Below are positions 50,165-59,925 of a stretch of DNA of 64,000 nt, in pieces. Positions within the stretch are counted from its first letter, which is position 1, and each line of letters begins with the position of its first letter. Position numbers and translations under genes: made by a program. The notes beneath the pieces were generated by a model. That model ran no database searches and was not told the DNA's origin. It saw only the letters and a program-made list of their open reading frames with translations. The stretch spans positions 54,653 through 118,652 of the forward strand of contig JAJSDU010000004.1 in the NCBI GenBank assembly GCA_028577615.1, given 5' to 3'. Source of the DNA: Nitrosomonas sp. (lineage in GTDB: Bacteria; Pseudomonadota; Gammaproteobacteria; Burkholderiales; Nitrosomonadaceae).

Positions 50165-50372
50165 CAGTGAATAAAGAAGGGTTGCAATTCTACCTTGAAA
50201 TCTTGGTTCAAGTATGGTTAAGTCTCGCAGGAAAGAATTAAAATTGAAAGTAATGGATATTAGAATTCGGATGTGGAAAGTGCTGGTTCAATCGATTATG
50301 TTAGTGGCACTTCTATTCTGTAAAAAAGTATGAAAAAATTTATATTTTAATGGGTCAAATGGATTTTTTAAC
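50165..50372. other. Divergent gap between proS and rppH
   Basis: 208 bp, A+T rich, holding both promoters. No hairpin or operator was recognised. Confidence 0.35.
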
Positions 50373-50870
50373 ATGATTGACCGTAATGGATATCGTCCAA
50401 ACGTTGGTATTATCCTGCTGAATTCGAGAAATGAAGTTTTTTGGGGTAAAAGAATCAGGCAAAATTCCTGGCAATTTCCTCAGGGCGGGATAAAATCGGG
50501 AGAAAGTCCGGAGCAGGCAATGTATCGGGAACTGACCGAGGAAATAGGCTTGCTTCCGAATCATGTTAAGATTGTTGGCCGTACACGTGACTGGCTGCGT
50601 TATGAAGTTCCGGAAAAATGGATCAGGCGCGAATGGCGCGGAAACTATAAGGGGCAGAAACAAATCTGGTACTTGCTGCGTCTGATAGGCCGGGACAGCG
50701 ATGTGTCCTTGCGAAAAAGTGCACACCCTGAGTTTGATGCCTGGCGATGGAATCATTACTGGGTTGAATTGGATACAGTTGTTGAATTCAAGCGCAAGGT
50801 ATATAAACAGGCGTTAACAGAGCTGTCAAGTTTATTGCATGATGTTCCGGACAAGGTTGCACAGAAATAA
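50373..50870 (+). CDS. rppH: RNA pyrophosphohydrolase RppH
   Basis: Nudix hydrolase that removes pyrophosphate from mRNA 5' ends, triggering RNase E decay. 165 residues with the Nudix box [17 protein letters not shown] plus TEEIGL (about 38-60), preceded by [15 protein letters not shown] and followed by [12 protein letters not shown], all family marks. Normal length. Confidence 0.96.
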   Translation: MIDRNGYRPNVGIILLNSRNEVFWGKRIRQNSWQFPQGGIKSGESPEQAMYRELTEEIGLLPNHVKIVGRTRDWLRYEVPEKWIRREWRGNYKGQKQIWYLLRLIGRDSDVSLRKSAHPEFDAWRWNHYWVELDTVVEFKRKVYKQALTELSSLLHDVPDKVAQK

Positions 50871-51109
50871 GCGTAAAATATAAATCCGGTTTGTGCTCGG
50901 GAGAGAAAATCAGGCTTTACATTGATTACTTTGTCTGTACAGCATTTCAAGTTTGCAGAGTAAAAGCAGCAGGCACAGTAACTGATGAAGCGATCGGCGT
51001 TAATGTATGTTCTTATTTTTAGAGCGACAATTGTTCGAGTCAGGAGTCATGTGGTTCCTTTTTTAGGGAATTCCCATTTAAATGGGATGTTTGTTTCATC
51101 AGGCGTAAT

Positions 51110-51136
51110 CGGCTGCGCCATTAACAGCCGTTTTTT
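51110..51136 (+). terminator. Intrinsic terminator in the leader of the cytochrome c peroxidase gene
   Basis: CGGCTG (51110-51115) and CAGCCG (51125-51130) form a 6-bp G+C stem around CGCCATTAA, followed at once by six T (51131-51136). The next base begins AGGGAG, the ribosome binding site of the peroxidase gene. A terminator in this place would stop transcription before the gene unless bypassed, so it may be an attenuator. Confidence 0.65.
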
Positions 51137-51149
51137 AGGGAGAATGTTG

Positions 51150-52148
51150 ATGATGGTACGTACTCTGGTGATATCGTTGCTATCAATTGGCGCGCTTGTC
51201 ACCTCGATCAATGTGTCAGCCAATGAAAATGAACCGATACAGCCTATCAAAGCGGTTAAATCAAAAAAACCTGAGTTGGTGGAACTCGGTAAAATGCTGT
51301 TTTTCGATCCACGTTTATCCAAATCAGGCTGGATATCCTGTAATTCCTGTCACAACCTGAGCATGGGCGGCACTGATAATATTCCAACATCTATCGGACA
51401 TGCGTGGCAACAGGGGCCAATTAACGCGCCTACCGTATTAAATGCAACAATGAATCTGGCGCAATTTTGGGATGGCCGTGCTAAAGATTTGAAAGAACAG
51501 GCGGGTGGTCCGATTGCAAATCCTGGAGAAATGGCATCTACGCACGAGCTTGCAGTAAGTGTCATTAATTCTATTCCGCAATATCGGGCTAAATTTGAAA
51601 AGGCATTCGGCTCGGATAAAGTGGATATTGATCGTGTTACTACCGCCATCGCCGCGTTTGAAGATACGCTGGTTACACCGGGGTCACGTTTCGATAAATG
51701 GCTGGAAGGCGATAAGGGAGCGTTGAACAAACAGGAGTTGGAAGGGTATCAGTTATTCAAGAGCAGCGGATGCACAGGGTGTCACAACGGTCCGGCTGTG
51801 GGAGGGGCGCTTTACCAAAAATTCGGTGTGCACCATCCTTATAAAACGGACAGCAAAATCGAAGGCCGTAAAGCAGTGACTGGAAAAGATACTGATTTGA
51901 ATGTATTTAAAGTACCAACATTACGCAATATTGAACTAACCTATCCGTACTTCCACGACGGTGCGGTATGGACATTGGAAGAAGCGGTAAAAACGATGGG
52001 TAAATTGCAGCTTGATCGTGATTTCAATAAAAAAGAAATTGACAGTATTGTTGCATTTCTGAAAACCCTGACAGGTGAACAGCCGGATATCAAATTGCCG
52101 ATACTGCCACCTTCCAACAATGACACGCCAAGACCGCAGCCATTTTAG
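51150..52148 (+). CDS. Di-heme cytochrome c peroxidase
   Basis: Periplasmic enzyme reducing hydrogen peroxide with electrons from cytochrome c. 332 residues: signal peptide (1-24, cut after VSA), first haem site CNSCH (64-68), second haem site CTGCH (about 210), and the MauG/CCP blocks FFDPRLSKSGWISC, NAPTVLNA, FWDGRA, TLRNIELTYPYFHDGA and MGKLQL. The ATG at 51150 is 7 bp after AGGGAG; ATG 51153 is nearly as good, while ATG 51144 is too close. Nitrosomonas europaea has a well-studied enzyme of this class. Confidence 0.93.
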   Translation: MMVRTLVISLLSIGALVTSINVSANENEPIQPIKAVKSKKPELVELGKMLFFDPRLSKSGWISCNSCHNLSMGGTDNIPTSIGHAWQQGPINAPTVLNATMNLAQFWDGRAKDLKEQAGGPIANPGEMASTHELAVSVINSIPQYRAKFEKAFGSDKVDIDRVTTAIAAFEDTLVTPGSRFDKWLEGDKGALNKQELEGYQLFKSSGCTGCHNGPAVGGALYQKFGVHHPYKTDSKIEGRKAVTGKDTDLNVFKVPTLRNIELTYPYFHDGAVWTLEEAVKTMGKLQLDRDFNKKEIDSIVAFLKTLTGEQPDIKLPILPPSNNDTPRPQPF

Positions 52149-52198
52149 AGTCAATTCCTGATTTGTTATTTAAAAGAAAGAAGACTGCTGCTGGTAGA

Positions 52199-52238
52199 AA
52201 CTATCCGGATCATCTTCAGGCGATCGATCCGGATAGTT
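52199..52238 (+). terminator. Hairpin after the cytochrome c peroxidase gene
   Basis: AACTATCCGGATC (52199-52211) and GATCCGGATAGTT (52226-52238) are a perfect 13-bp inverted repeat with a 14-base loop, 51 bp after the stop codon. No T tract follows, so termination strength is uncertain. Confidence 0.5.
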
Positions 52239-52361
52239 CGATGATTTCGGTAGTCAAATGAGCAAATTGATAAAAAATATCAGGCCGAATACTGGATTTG
52301 ATTTTTAAAATCAAGTAGAGTCATTACTCCTATAACCAATAATTAGAACAGGGAGCTACGC

Positions 52362-52607
52362 ATGGGTACCAAGGGACAGTTGCTGCAAGATCCATTTCTA
52401 AACATATTGCGCAAAGAACACATTCCGGTTTCAATTTATTTGGTCAATGGAATCAAATTGCAGGGTCATATCGATTCATTTGATCAATATGTAGTGCTGC
52501 TAAAAAATTCGGTAACTCAAATGGTGTATAAGCATGCAATATCAACAGTGGTGCCTTCAAAAGCAGTTACGATTCCGTTTGAAAATCCAGAAGCGCGTGA
52601 TACCTGA
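52362..52607 (+). CDS. hfq: RNA chaperone Hfq
   Basis: Hexameric Sm-like protein that helps small RNAs pair with mRNAs. 81 residues with Sm1 motif [20 protein letters not shown] and Sm2 [12 protein letters not shown]; distal- and proximal-face residues (Gln8, Tyr25, Lys56 region) are in place. The stop TGA overlaps the hflX ATG by one base. Confidence 0.98.
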   Translation: MGTKGQLLQDPFLNILRKEHIPVSIYLVNGIKLQGHIDSFDQYVVLLKNSVTQMVYKHAISTVVPSKAVTIPFENPEARDT

Positions 52608-53785
52608 TGTCTGAGACATCGGGGATTGATATATCCCAAAAATCAAATAAGGCTATTCTAGTAAGCTTGGATTTGAATGAAGGGAAATATTCGGAACGCC
52701 TGAAAGAACTTCAGCAGCTGGCAGAAAGCGATCAGATTGATGTGATGGCAGTCATTGAAGGAAAAAGATCGCATCCCGATCCCAAGATGTATGTGGGCAG
52801 CGGAAAAGCTGATGAAATTGCCAAATTGCTCGTGGCTACAGAGAGTGACATGGTGATTTTTAATCATGAACTTACACCTGCACAGCAACGTAATTTGACT
52901 CAGTTCCTGAATGTGCCTGTAATTGACCGCACGAGTCTGATATTGGATATTTTTGCGCAACGTGCTAAAAGCCATGAAGGAAAATTACAGGTTGAGTTAG
53001 CCCAGTTGGAATACCTGGCAACGCGTCTGGTGCGCGGTTGGACTCATTTGGAGCGGCAAAAGGGCGGTATAGGCTTGCGCGGTCCTGGTGAAACACAGCT
53101 GGAAACTGATCGGCGGCTGTTAAGAAAGCGTGTGAAGTTACTCAAAGAAAAATTGCTTAGCTTGCAATGTCAGCGTAAAGTGCAACGCCGCTCAAGGCAG
53201 CGCTCCCGTATTTTGTCGGTTTCTATCGTCGGCTACACCAATGCGGGGAAGTCGACATTATTTAATCGATTGACAAGGGCGGAAACCTACGCAGCGGATC
53301 GGTTATTTGCAACGCTGGATACAACAACAAGAAAGCTGTATCTGCCGGATTGCGGGTCTGTTGTGGTTTCTGATACCGTTGGTTTTATCCAGGAGCTGCC
53401 GCATACACTCATTGCTGCGTTTCGTGCCACGCTTGAAGAAACTACTCAGGCCGATTTGTTGCTTCATGTTGTTGATGCACACAGTTCCAATCGGGATGAA
53501 CAGATAGCCGAAGTTAACCGGATACTGGTGGAGATTGGCGCTGGAAGCGTTCCTCAAATATTGATCTTGAACAAGATTGATTTGAGTGATATGTCGGACG
53601 GGGGAGCGGGTATTGTGCGGAATGAATATGGTAGAATAGCGCGCATACGGTTAAGTGCAAAAACGGGTGAAGGTTTGGAATTTATAAGGCAGGCCTTGAC
53701 TGAGGCTGTTTCAAAAGGACCTGAGCCGTTGGACGGGAAGTCGATGGAATTCGACAAAATGAAGCGTAATAGTGCTACGGTGTAA
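52607..53785 (+). CDS. hflX: GTPase HflX
   Basis: Ribosome-associated GTPase that can split stalled 70S ribosomes. 392 residues: N-terminal domain with KMYVGSGKADEI and FNHELTPAQQRNL, then GGIGLRGPGETQLETDRR, then the G domain with GYTNAGKSTLFN, DTVGFIQELPH and NKID. Family length and order. In the hfq-hflX-hflK-hflC arrangement common in proteobacteria. Confidence 0.97.
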   Translation: MSETSGIDISQKSNKAILVSLDLNEGKYSERLKELQQLAESDQIDVMAVIEGKRSHPDPKMYVGSGKADEIAKLLVATESDMVIFNHELTPAQQRNLTQFLNVPVIDRTSLILDIFAQRAKSHEGKLQVELAQLEYLATRLVRGWTHLERQKGGIGLRGPGETQLETDRRLLRKRVKLLKEKLLSLQCQRKVQRRSRQRSRILSVSIVGYTNAGKSTLFNRLTRAETYAADRLFATLDTTTRKLYLPDCGSVVVSDTVGFIQELPHTLIAAFRATLEETTQADLLLHVVDAHSSNRDEQIAEVNRILVEIGAGSVPQILILNKIDLSDMSDGGAGIVRNEYGRIARIRLSAKTGEGLEFIRQALTEAVSKGPEPLDGKSMEFDKMKRNSATV

Positions 53786-53818
53786 GTTATATTTTGAACA
53801 AATAAAACAGGAAGAATT

Positions 53819-55009
53819 ATGGGTTTAAATGATCCTCAATGGGGAAAAAATAAAGGCGACTCCGGGCCGCCCGATCTGGATGAAGTTTTGCGTAATGTTA
53901 ATAAGAAAATCAATACCATTTTTGGCGGAAAGGAAGGCAAAGGCGGTAACGATGGGGGAAGTCCTCGCAACAAGGAGCCAAGGCAATACAGCAGTGGCAG
54001 TATTATCGCTATACTCGTTTTGTTGCTGATTGTATGGGTTGGTAGCGGTTTCTATATCGTCAGTGAAGGTCATCGTGGCGTGGTACTGAGATTTGGCGCG
54101 TATGTTGATACGACGCAAGCAGGCTTGCGCTGGCACATGCCTTATCCGATTGAACAGGTGGAAATTGTGAATGTCAGCCAGGTGCGTACCGTTGAAATTG
54201 GCTATCGGAATAACGTACGCAGTAAAGTATTAAGAGAGGCGTTAATGCTGACGGATGATGAGAATATCATCGATATCCAGTTTGCCGTGCAATATATCCT
54301 GAATGATCCAGAGAATTTTCTGTTTAATAACAGAGAGCCTGATGATGCTGTATTACAGGCAGCGGAAACAGCGATCAGACAGGTTATCGGTCAAAGCAAA
54401 ATGGATTTTGTTCTGTATGAAGGTCGTGAACAGGTTGCGTCTGCCGCAACAGTTCTAATGCAGGAAATTCTCGATCGATACCAGATTGGCATTTCCATCA
54501 GCAGAGTAACAATGCAGAACGCCCAGCCGCCTGAGCAGGTTCAAGCCGCATTTGACGATGCGGTTAAAGCAGGTCAGGATAGAGAGCGTCAAAAGAATGA
54601 AGGTCAGGCTTATGCAAATGATGTGATTCCAAGGGCAAGAGGTAATGCTGCACGTTTGATTGAAGAATCTCAAGGCTACAGGGAACGTGTCATCGCAAGC
54701 GCAGAAGGTGACGCAAGCCGTTTTAGCCAGATCCTGGAGGAATATAGCAAGGCGCCAGGTGTTACGCGCGAACGTTTATATCTTGATATGATGCAGCAAG
54801 TATTGACCAGCACAAGCAAAATCATGGTGGATCAGCAAAGTGCAGGCAATTTACTGTATCTGCCTCTGGATAAGTTAATCGGTGCGAGCGGATCGAATCC
54901 CATGCCGTCTGCAACGCAGATGCAATCACCGGTGATTCAGGAAGTGATACCGGATAGTAATATGCGTGCTCGAGAAACATTTCGCGGGCGTGAAAGGGAG
55001 GTAAGATAA
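53819..55009 (+). CDS. hflK: HflK, FtsH-protease modulator
   Basis: SPFH-family membrane protein forming with HflC the large periplasmic cage around FtsH. 396 residues: a Gly-rich N-terminus with LNDPQWGK, one membrane segment (about 60-80), the SPFH domain with SEGHRGVVLRFGAY, and a long helical C-terminal part with VIPRARGNAARLIEE and YRERVIASAEGDASRFSQ. hflC begins at the next base after its stop. Confidence 0.96.
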   Translation: MGLNDPQWGKNKGDSGPPDLDEVLRNVNKKINTIFGGKEGKGGNDGGSPRNKEPRQYSSGSIIAILVLLLIVWVGSGFYIVSEGHRGVVLRFGAYVDTTQAGLRWHMPYPIEQVEIVNVSQVRTVEIGYRNNVRSKVLREALMLTDDENIIDIQFAVQYILNDPENFLFNNREPDDAVLQAAETAIRQVIGQSKMDFVLYEGREQVASAATVLMQEILDRYQIGISISRVTMQNAQPPEQVQAAFDDAVKAGQDRERQKNEGQAYANDVIPRARGNAARLIEESQGYRERVIASAEGDASRFSQILEEYSKAPGVTRERLYLDMMQQVLTSTSKIMVDQQSAGNLLYLPLDKLIGASGSNPMPSATQMQSPVIQEVIPDSNMRARETFRGREREVR

Positions 55010-55882
55010 ATGAAAAGTTTAACATCCATTTTGATGGGAGTCGCCGTAGTCGGTTTTTTTCTTGCTACAACAGCAATTTATATTGTAGATGAAAGACAGC
55101 AAGCGATTTTGTTTCAGTTAGGTGAGGTTGTTGATGTTAAAACTGAACCCGGTTTGTATTTCAAAATCCCTATCGCGCAGAATGTTCGCTATTTTGAAAA
55201 GCGTATTCTTACGATGGATACAGAGGAACCTGAGCGCTTTATTACATCCGAGAAAAAGAATGTACTTGTTGATTTGTTTGTGAAGTGGCGTATTGTCGAT
55301 GTGCGACAATATTTTATCAGTGTGCGGGGTGATGAAAGTCTGGCGCAGATACGACTGGCTCAAACCATAAATTCAAGCCTGCGTGATGAATTTGGTAACC
55401 GTACAGTTCATGATGTTGTATCCGGTGAGCGGGATGTCATCATGGAAATTATGCGGCAAAGGGCGGATTCGGATGCGCGAAAAATTGGTGTGGAAGTTAT
55501 CGACGTACGCTTGAAGCGTGTGGACTTGCCGCAGGAAGTCAGTGAATCTGTCTATCGCAGAATGGAAGCGGAGCGTAAGCGTGTGGCGAATGAGCTACGT
55601 TCAATCGGTGGTGCAGAATCCGAGAAAATTCGTGCGGATGCAGATCGCCAGCGCGAGGTGATTTTAGCTGAAGCTTATCGTGAAGCGCAAAAGACGATGG
55701 GTGATGGCGATAAACAAGCCGCAGCAATTTACGCGGAAGCTTTCAAAGGAGATCCGGAATTCTATTCATTCTGGCGCAGTATGGACGCCTATAAAAATGC
55801 ATTCAAACATAAAAATGATATGCTGGTACTCGATCCCACGTCGGATTTCTTCAAGTACTTGAAGAACCCGGCAAGTAATTAG
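55010..55882 (+). CDS. hflC: HflC, FtsH-protease modulator
   Basis: Partner of HflK. 290 residues: N-terminal membrane segment (about 5-25), SPFH domain with VDERQQAILFQLGEV and the block RFITSEKKNVLVDLFVKWRI (given in part), then the helical part with RADADRQREVILAEAYREAQ. No gap to hflK. A 17-bp inverted repeat starts at its stop codon. Confidence 0.97.
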   Translation: MKSLTSILMGVAVVGFFLATTAIYIVDERQQAILFQLGEVVDVKTEPGLYFKIPIAQNVRYFEKRILTMDTEEPERFITSEKKNVLVDLFVKWRIVDVRQYFISVRGDESLAQIRLAQTINSSLRDEFGNRTVHDVVSGERDVIMEIMRQRADSDARKIGVEVIDVRLKRVDLPQEVSESVYRRMEAERKRVANELRSIGGAESEKIRADADRQREVILAEAYREAQKTMGDGDKQAAAIYAEAFKGDPEFYSFWRSMDAYKNAFKHKNDMLVLDPTSDFFKYLKNPASN

Positions 55883-55935
55883 AAATTGATTTGGCGCATC
55901 TGTCGATGCATGCCCCGGTGCGCCAAATCAATTTC
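55882..55935 (+). terminator. Long hairpin after hflC
   Basis: A perfect 17-bp inverted repeat, arms 55882-55898 and 55919-55935 (left arm GAAATTGATTTGGCGCA), with a 20-base loop. It begins on the last base of the hflC stop codon. It probably separates hflKC from the genes downstream, although no T tract follows. Confidence 0.6.
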
Positions 55936-56098
55936 AGTTCTGACATTGATTTCTGTTCTATATTCAGGATTTAGATTGGAAATCTGTTACATGACCTTTC
56001 AATACGCCCGCAAGCGTATCTAAAGATTATTCTTTGCTGGACTTATGTAGTAAGTAGGGTTCTGTGAAAGTAATCTATACAGGAGATGGAAAAGCAAG

Positions 56099-56284
56099 AT
56101 GCTGGATACTTTTCTAATGGCATTTGCATTAATGTTGATTATCGAAGGTGTTCTTCCTTTTTTATCCCCTCAGGCATGGCGTGAAGCGTTTAAGAAGATG
56201 ACCGAGCTTCATGACGGTCAAATACGCTTTATTGGTTTGACTTCCATGCTGGTCGGCCTGGCGTTGTTTCTCATATTCAGTTGA
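56099..56284 (+). CDS. DUF2065 small inner-membrane protein
   Basis: 61 residues with two hydrophobic helices (about 2-22 and 40-60) separated by SPQAWREAFKKM and the QIRFIGLTSMLVG block, which is typical of DUF2065 (YjeT-like) proteins. Members regularly follow hflC and precede hisZ/purA in betaproteobacteria. Function is unknown. GGAGATGG precedes the ATG. Confidence 0.88.
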   Translation: MLDTFLMAFALMLIIEGVLPFLSPQAWREAFKKMTELHDGQIRFIGLTSMLVGLALFLIFS

Positions 56285-56335
56285 TTTCTCAATAATCCCC
56301 TCTTAAACCTTGTCTGATCTTATTGTTTAACCACC

Positions 56336-57487
56336 ATGCGTAATTGGTTGCTGCCCGAATATATTGAGGATATTCTTCCTGCTGAGGCATATCACATTGA
56401 GATGTTGCGGCGCAGCATGATCGATTTGCTGACGGCGCATGGTTATCGTCTTGTCTCCCCGCCACTGCTTGAATTTGTCGAGTCACTCTTATCCGGAAGC
56501 GGCAGCGATATGGATCTGCAAATGTTTAAAGTGATTGATCAATTGAGTGGGCGCATGATGGGATTGCGGGCCGATATGACGCCTCAGGTGGCGCGAATCG
56601 ATGCGCATTTGCTGAATTGTGAAGGTATAACGAGACTTTGTTATGCGAATAGCGTGTTACATACCGTGCCAACCAGCTTGACCCAAACGCGAGAACCCTT
56701 ACAGGTTGGCGCCGAGCTTTATGGTCATGAGGGACTGGAAAGCGATCTTGAGATTCAGCAGTTGATGATCCAATGTCTGGCGAAATCCGGTCTAAGTAAA
56801 CTCCACGTTGATCTGGGCCATGTTGCGGTTTTTAGAGGAATAATAAAAAATGCGCATATTTCCCAGGAAGTGGAAGCAGAGTTGTTCGCTATTTTGCAGA
56901 ACAAGGATATGGCGGCTTTACGCACGCTGTGTACGGGATTAAAGAAAAATACGGGTGAAGCATTGTTGTTACTGCCGGAGCTCTACGGCGACAAATCAAT
57001 TTTACGAATCGCAAAAGAGAAATTACCGCCGCATAAAGAGATTGCTTTGGCTTTGAATCAGTTAGAAAAAGCAGGCGATGCCTTGGAGTCTCTGATTGAC
57101 ACACTGGCTTTTGATTTGTCGGATTTGCGCGGTTACCACTATCATACCGGCATAGTTTTCGCGGCCTATTCTGATGGCTGTTCGAACGCGATAGCGCTCG
57201 GCGGACGCTATGATGAAATTGGAAAAGCATTTGGAAGAGCCAGACCGGCAACCGGTTTTAGTCTGGATCTGCGCGAATTGTCCAGATTGGTTGATAAAAA
57301 GCCTTATCCGATGGGTATCTCTGCGCCCTATCAGAAAAAAAACAAAGCACTGGATAGTGCGATAGCGCAATTGCGCAGTGCCGGTCATATTGTCATTGTG
57401 GAATTGCCAGAACAAACACAAAAAACACTGAATTGCGATAGACAACTGGTGCAACGCGGCGGCGAATGGGTTGTCGAGAAAATTTAG
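56336..57487 (+). CDS. hisZ: ATP phosphoribosyltransferase regulatory subunit HisZ
   Basis: Catalytically dead HisRS-like protein that pairs with the short HisG to start histidine synthesis. 383 residues; blocks LPEYIEDILPAEA, GYRLVSPPLLEF, LRADMTPQVARIDAH and GGRYDEIGKAFGRARPATGFS. The tRNA-binding C-terminal domain of HisRS is absent, as expected for HisZ. hisG is not in the window. Confidence 0.94.
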   Translation: MRNWLLPEYIEDILPAEAYHIEMLRRSMIDLLTAHGYRLVSPPLLEFVESLLSGSGSDMDLQMFKVIDQLSGRMMGLRADMTPQVARIDAHLLNCEGITRLCYANSVLHTVPTSLTQTREPLQVGAELYGHEGLESDLEIQQLMIQCLAKSGLSKLHVDLGHVAVFRGIIKNAHISQEVEAELFAILQNKDMAALRTLCTGLKKNTGEALLLLPELYGDKSILRIAKEKLPPHKEIALALNQLEKAGDALESLIDTLAFDLSDLRGYHYHTGIVFAAYSDGCSNAIALGGRYDEIGKAFGRARPATGFSLDLRELSRLVDKKPYPMGISAPYQKKNKALDSAIAQLRSAGHIVIVELPEQTQKTLNCDRQLVQRGGEWVVEKI

Positions 57488-57501
57488 CTTTTGGACGGTA
57501 A

Positions 57502-58818
<1,317 letters not shown>

Positions 58819-58937
58819 AAAGGGTCTGTACTGACCTGGCTGGCCATGGAATATGGATAAACACTTTGAATTCAATAACTTTTGTAAATTCCATGATGTT
58901 TTGTTGATTAATCTTTTCTTAAAAGAGTCAGAAATAG

Positions 58938-59594
58938 ATGAATAATCTCAAACTTTCGGATGTATCAGTGGATACGTGGGTTCAAGGCGGTCCTGCTGAC
59001 TTGAATAGCTTCTTGGGTTCTGTTGTCCTGGTCGAAGTGTTTCAGGTCAATTGCCCGGGCTGTTTTCTGTATGCTTTGCCTGCTGCCATTCAACTGTATG
59101 AAAAATATCATGACAAGGGTCTGGAGGTTATTGGCTTGGCGACCGCGTTTGAGGATTATGATAAGAATACACTGGATAACTTAAAATTGCTGGTAAATGC
59201 TGGTGAAGTGATCGGTGAAACATACAAGGCGCTGGGTCAGCGCGGATTGCTGATCGATGCTGGCAAGTTGCCCTGGAAGCTTCCTTTCGCAGTGGCCATG
59301 GATCGCGTCGTGGCGGATAACGAACCGGTCACGGATGAACGCGTACTGGCCTATTCGCGCAAGTTGTTATCGCAATTTGACCGATTGCCGGAAGAACAGC
59401 AGCGATCAATTTTGCATCAGGTACGCACGTTTATGGAACAGAAGATCATGAAAGCAGAGACATTCGAGCGTTTTGCGCTGCAAGGTACGCCATCCGCGCT
59501 GATTTTTGACAGAAAGGGTGAATTACAGAACACTTCCTTTGGACAGATTGATTACAAGGAACGCGTCATCGAACAACTGCTCGCCCAGCCCTAG
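58938..59594 (+). CDS. Thioredoxin-like (TlpA/redoxin-type) cytosolic protein
   Basis: 218 residues, no signal peptide. The thioredoxin-like start LNSFLGSVVLVEVFQVNCPGC places the active site CPGC at 39-42; the tail has GTPSALIFDRKGEL with the cis-proline. Between them is an insertion of about 80 residues (90-170), mostly helical. Probably a reductase-type redoxin; the substrate is unknown. Stands alone after purA. Confidence 0.8.
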   Translation: MNNLKLSDVSVDTWVQGGPADLNSFLGSVVLVEVFQVNCPGCFLYALPAAIQLYEKYHDKGLEVIGLATAFEDYDKNTLDNLKLLVNAGEVIGETYKALGQRGLLIDAGKLPWKLPFAVAMDRVVADNEPVTDERVLAYSRKLLSQFDRLPEEQQRSILHQVRTFMEQKIMKAETFERFALQGTPSALIFDRKGELQNTSFGQIDYKERVIEQLLAQP

Positions 59595-59925
59595 AAGCCT
59601 GGTTCGCTGATGCTCAGCTATCCGGGCATAGCTGCATGTTTCTGAATTTCTGTTTTTTTAGCGCCTAATAATCACCTCAAATCGTATTCTGCACACAGAC
59701 CGGTTGCGTTTTTCCCGGTCAAAAATTGTACAGACTGTCATCTTGCAGCAAGAGTTCTTAAACATTGCTGATTTAAAGCGGCTTCATTGCCGCTTCCCGC
59801 GGAGTGTGCTCTGTTACAATAAAAAACGGGCATCCATGCACACCTGATTTGAATGCCTGTCTGGATATTTCCGGGTACGCTCAATTCAAAATACTACGGA
59901 TTGAGAATGACTTGGATAATTGCTT
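59595..59925. other. Gap before the BCCT transporter gene
   Basis: 331 bp with no gene seen. A small hairpin, AAGCGGC (59777-59783) with GCCGCTT (59790-59796), lies in the middle; a second G+C run with AAAAAACGGGCATCC follows. Promoter elements could not be fixed. Confidence 0.35.

Noticed and set aside
51066-51086. IS end or attachment site at the overlapping palindromes
   Set aside because: No target duplication, partner end or transposase was seen nearby; reported only as part of the peroxidase leader.
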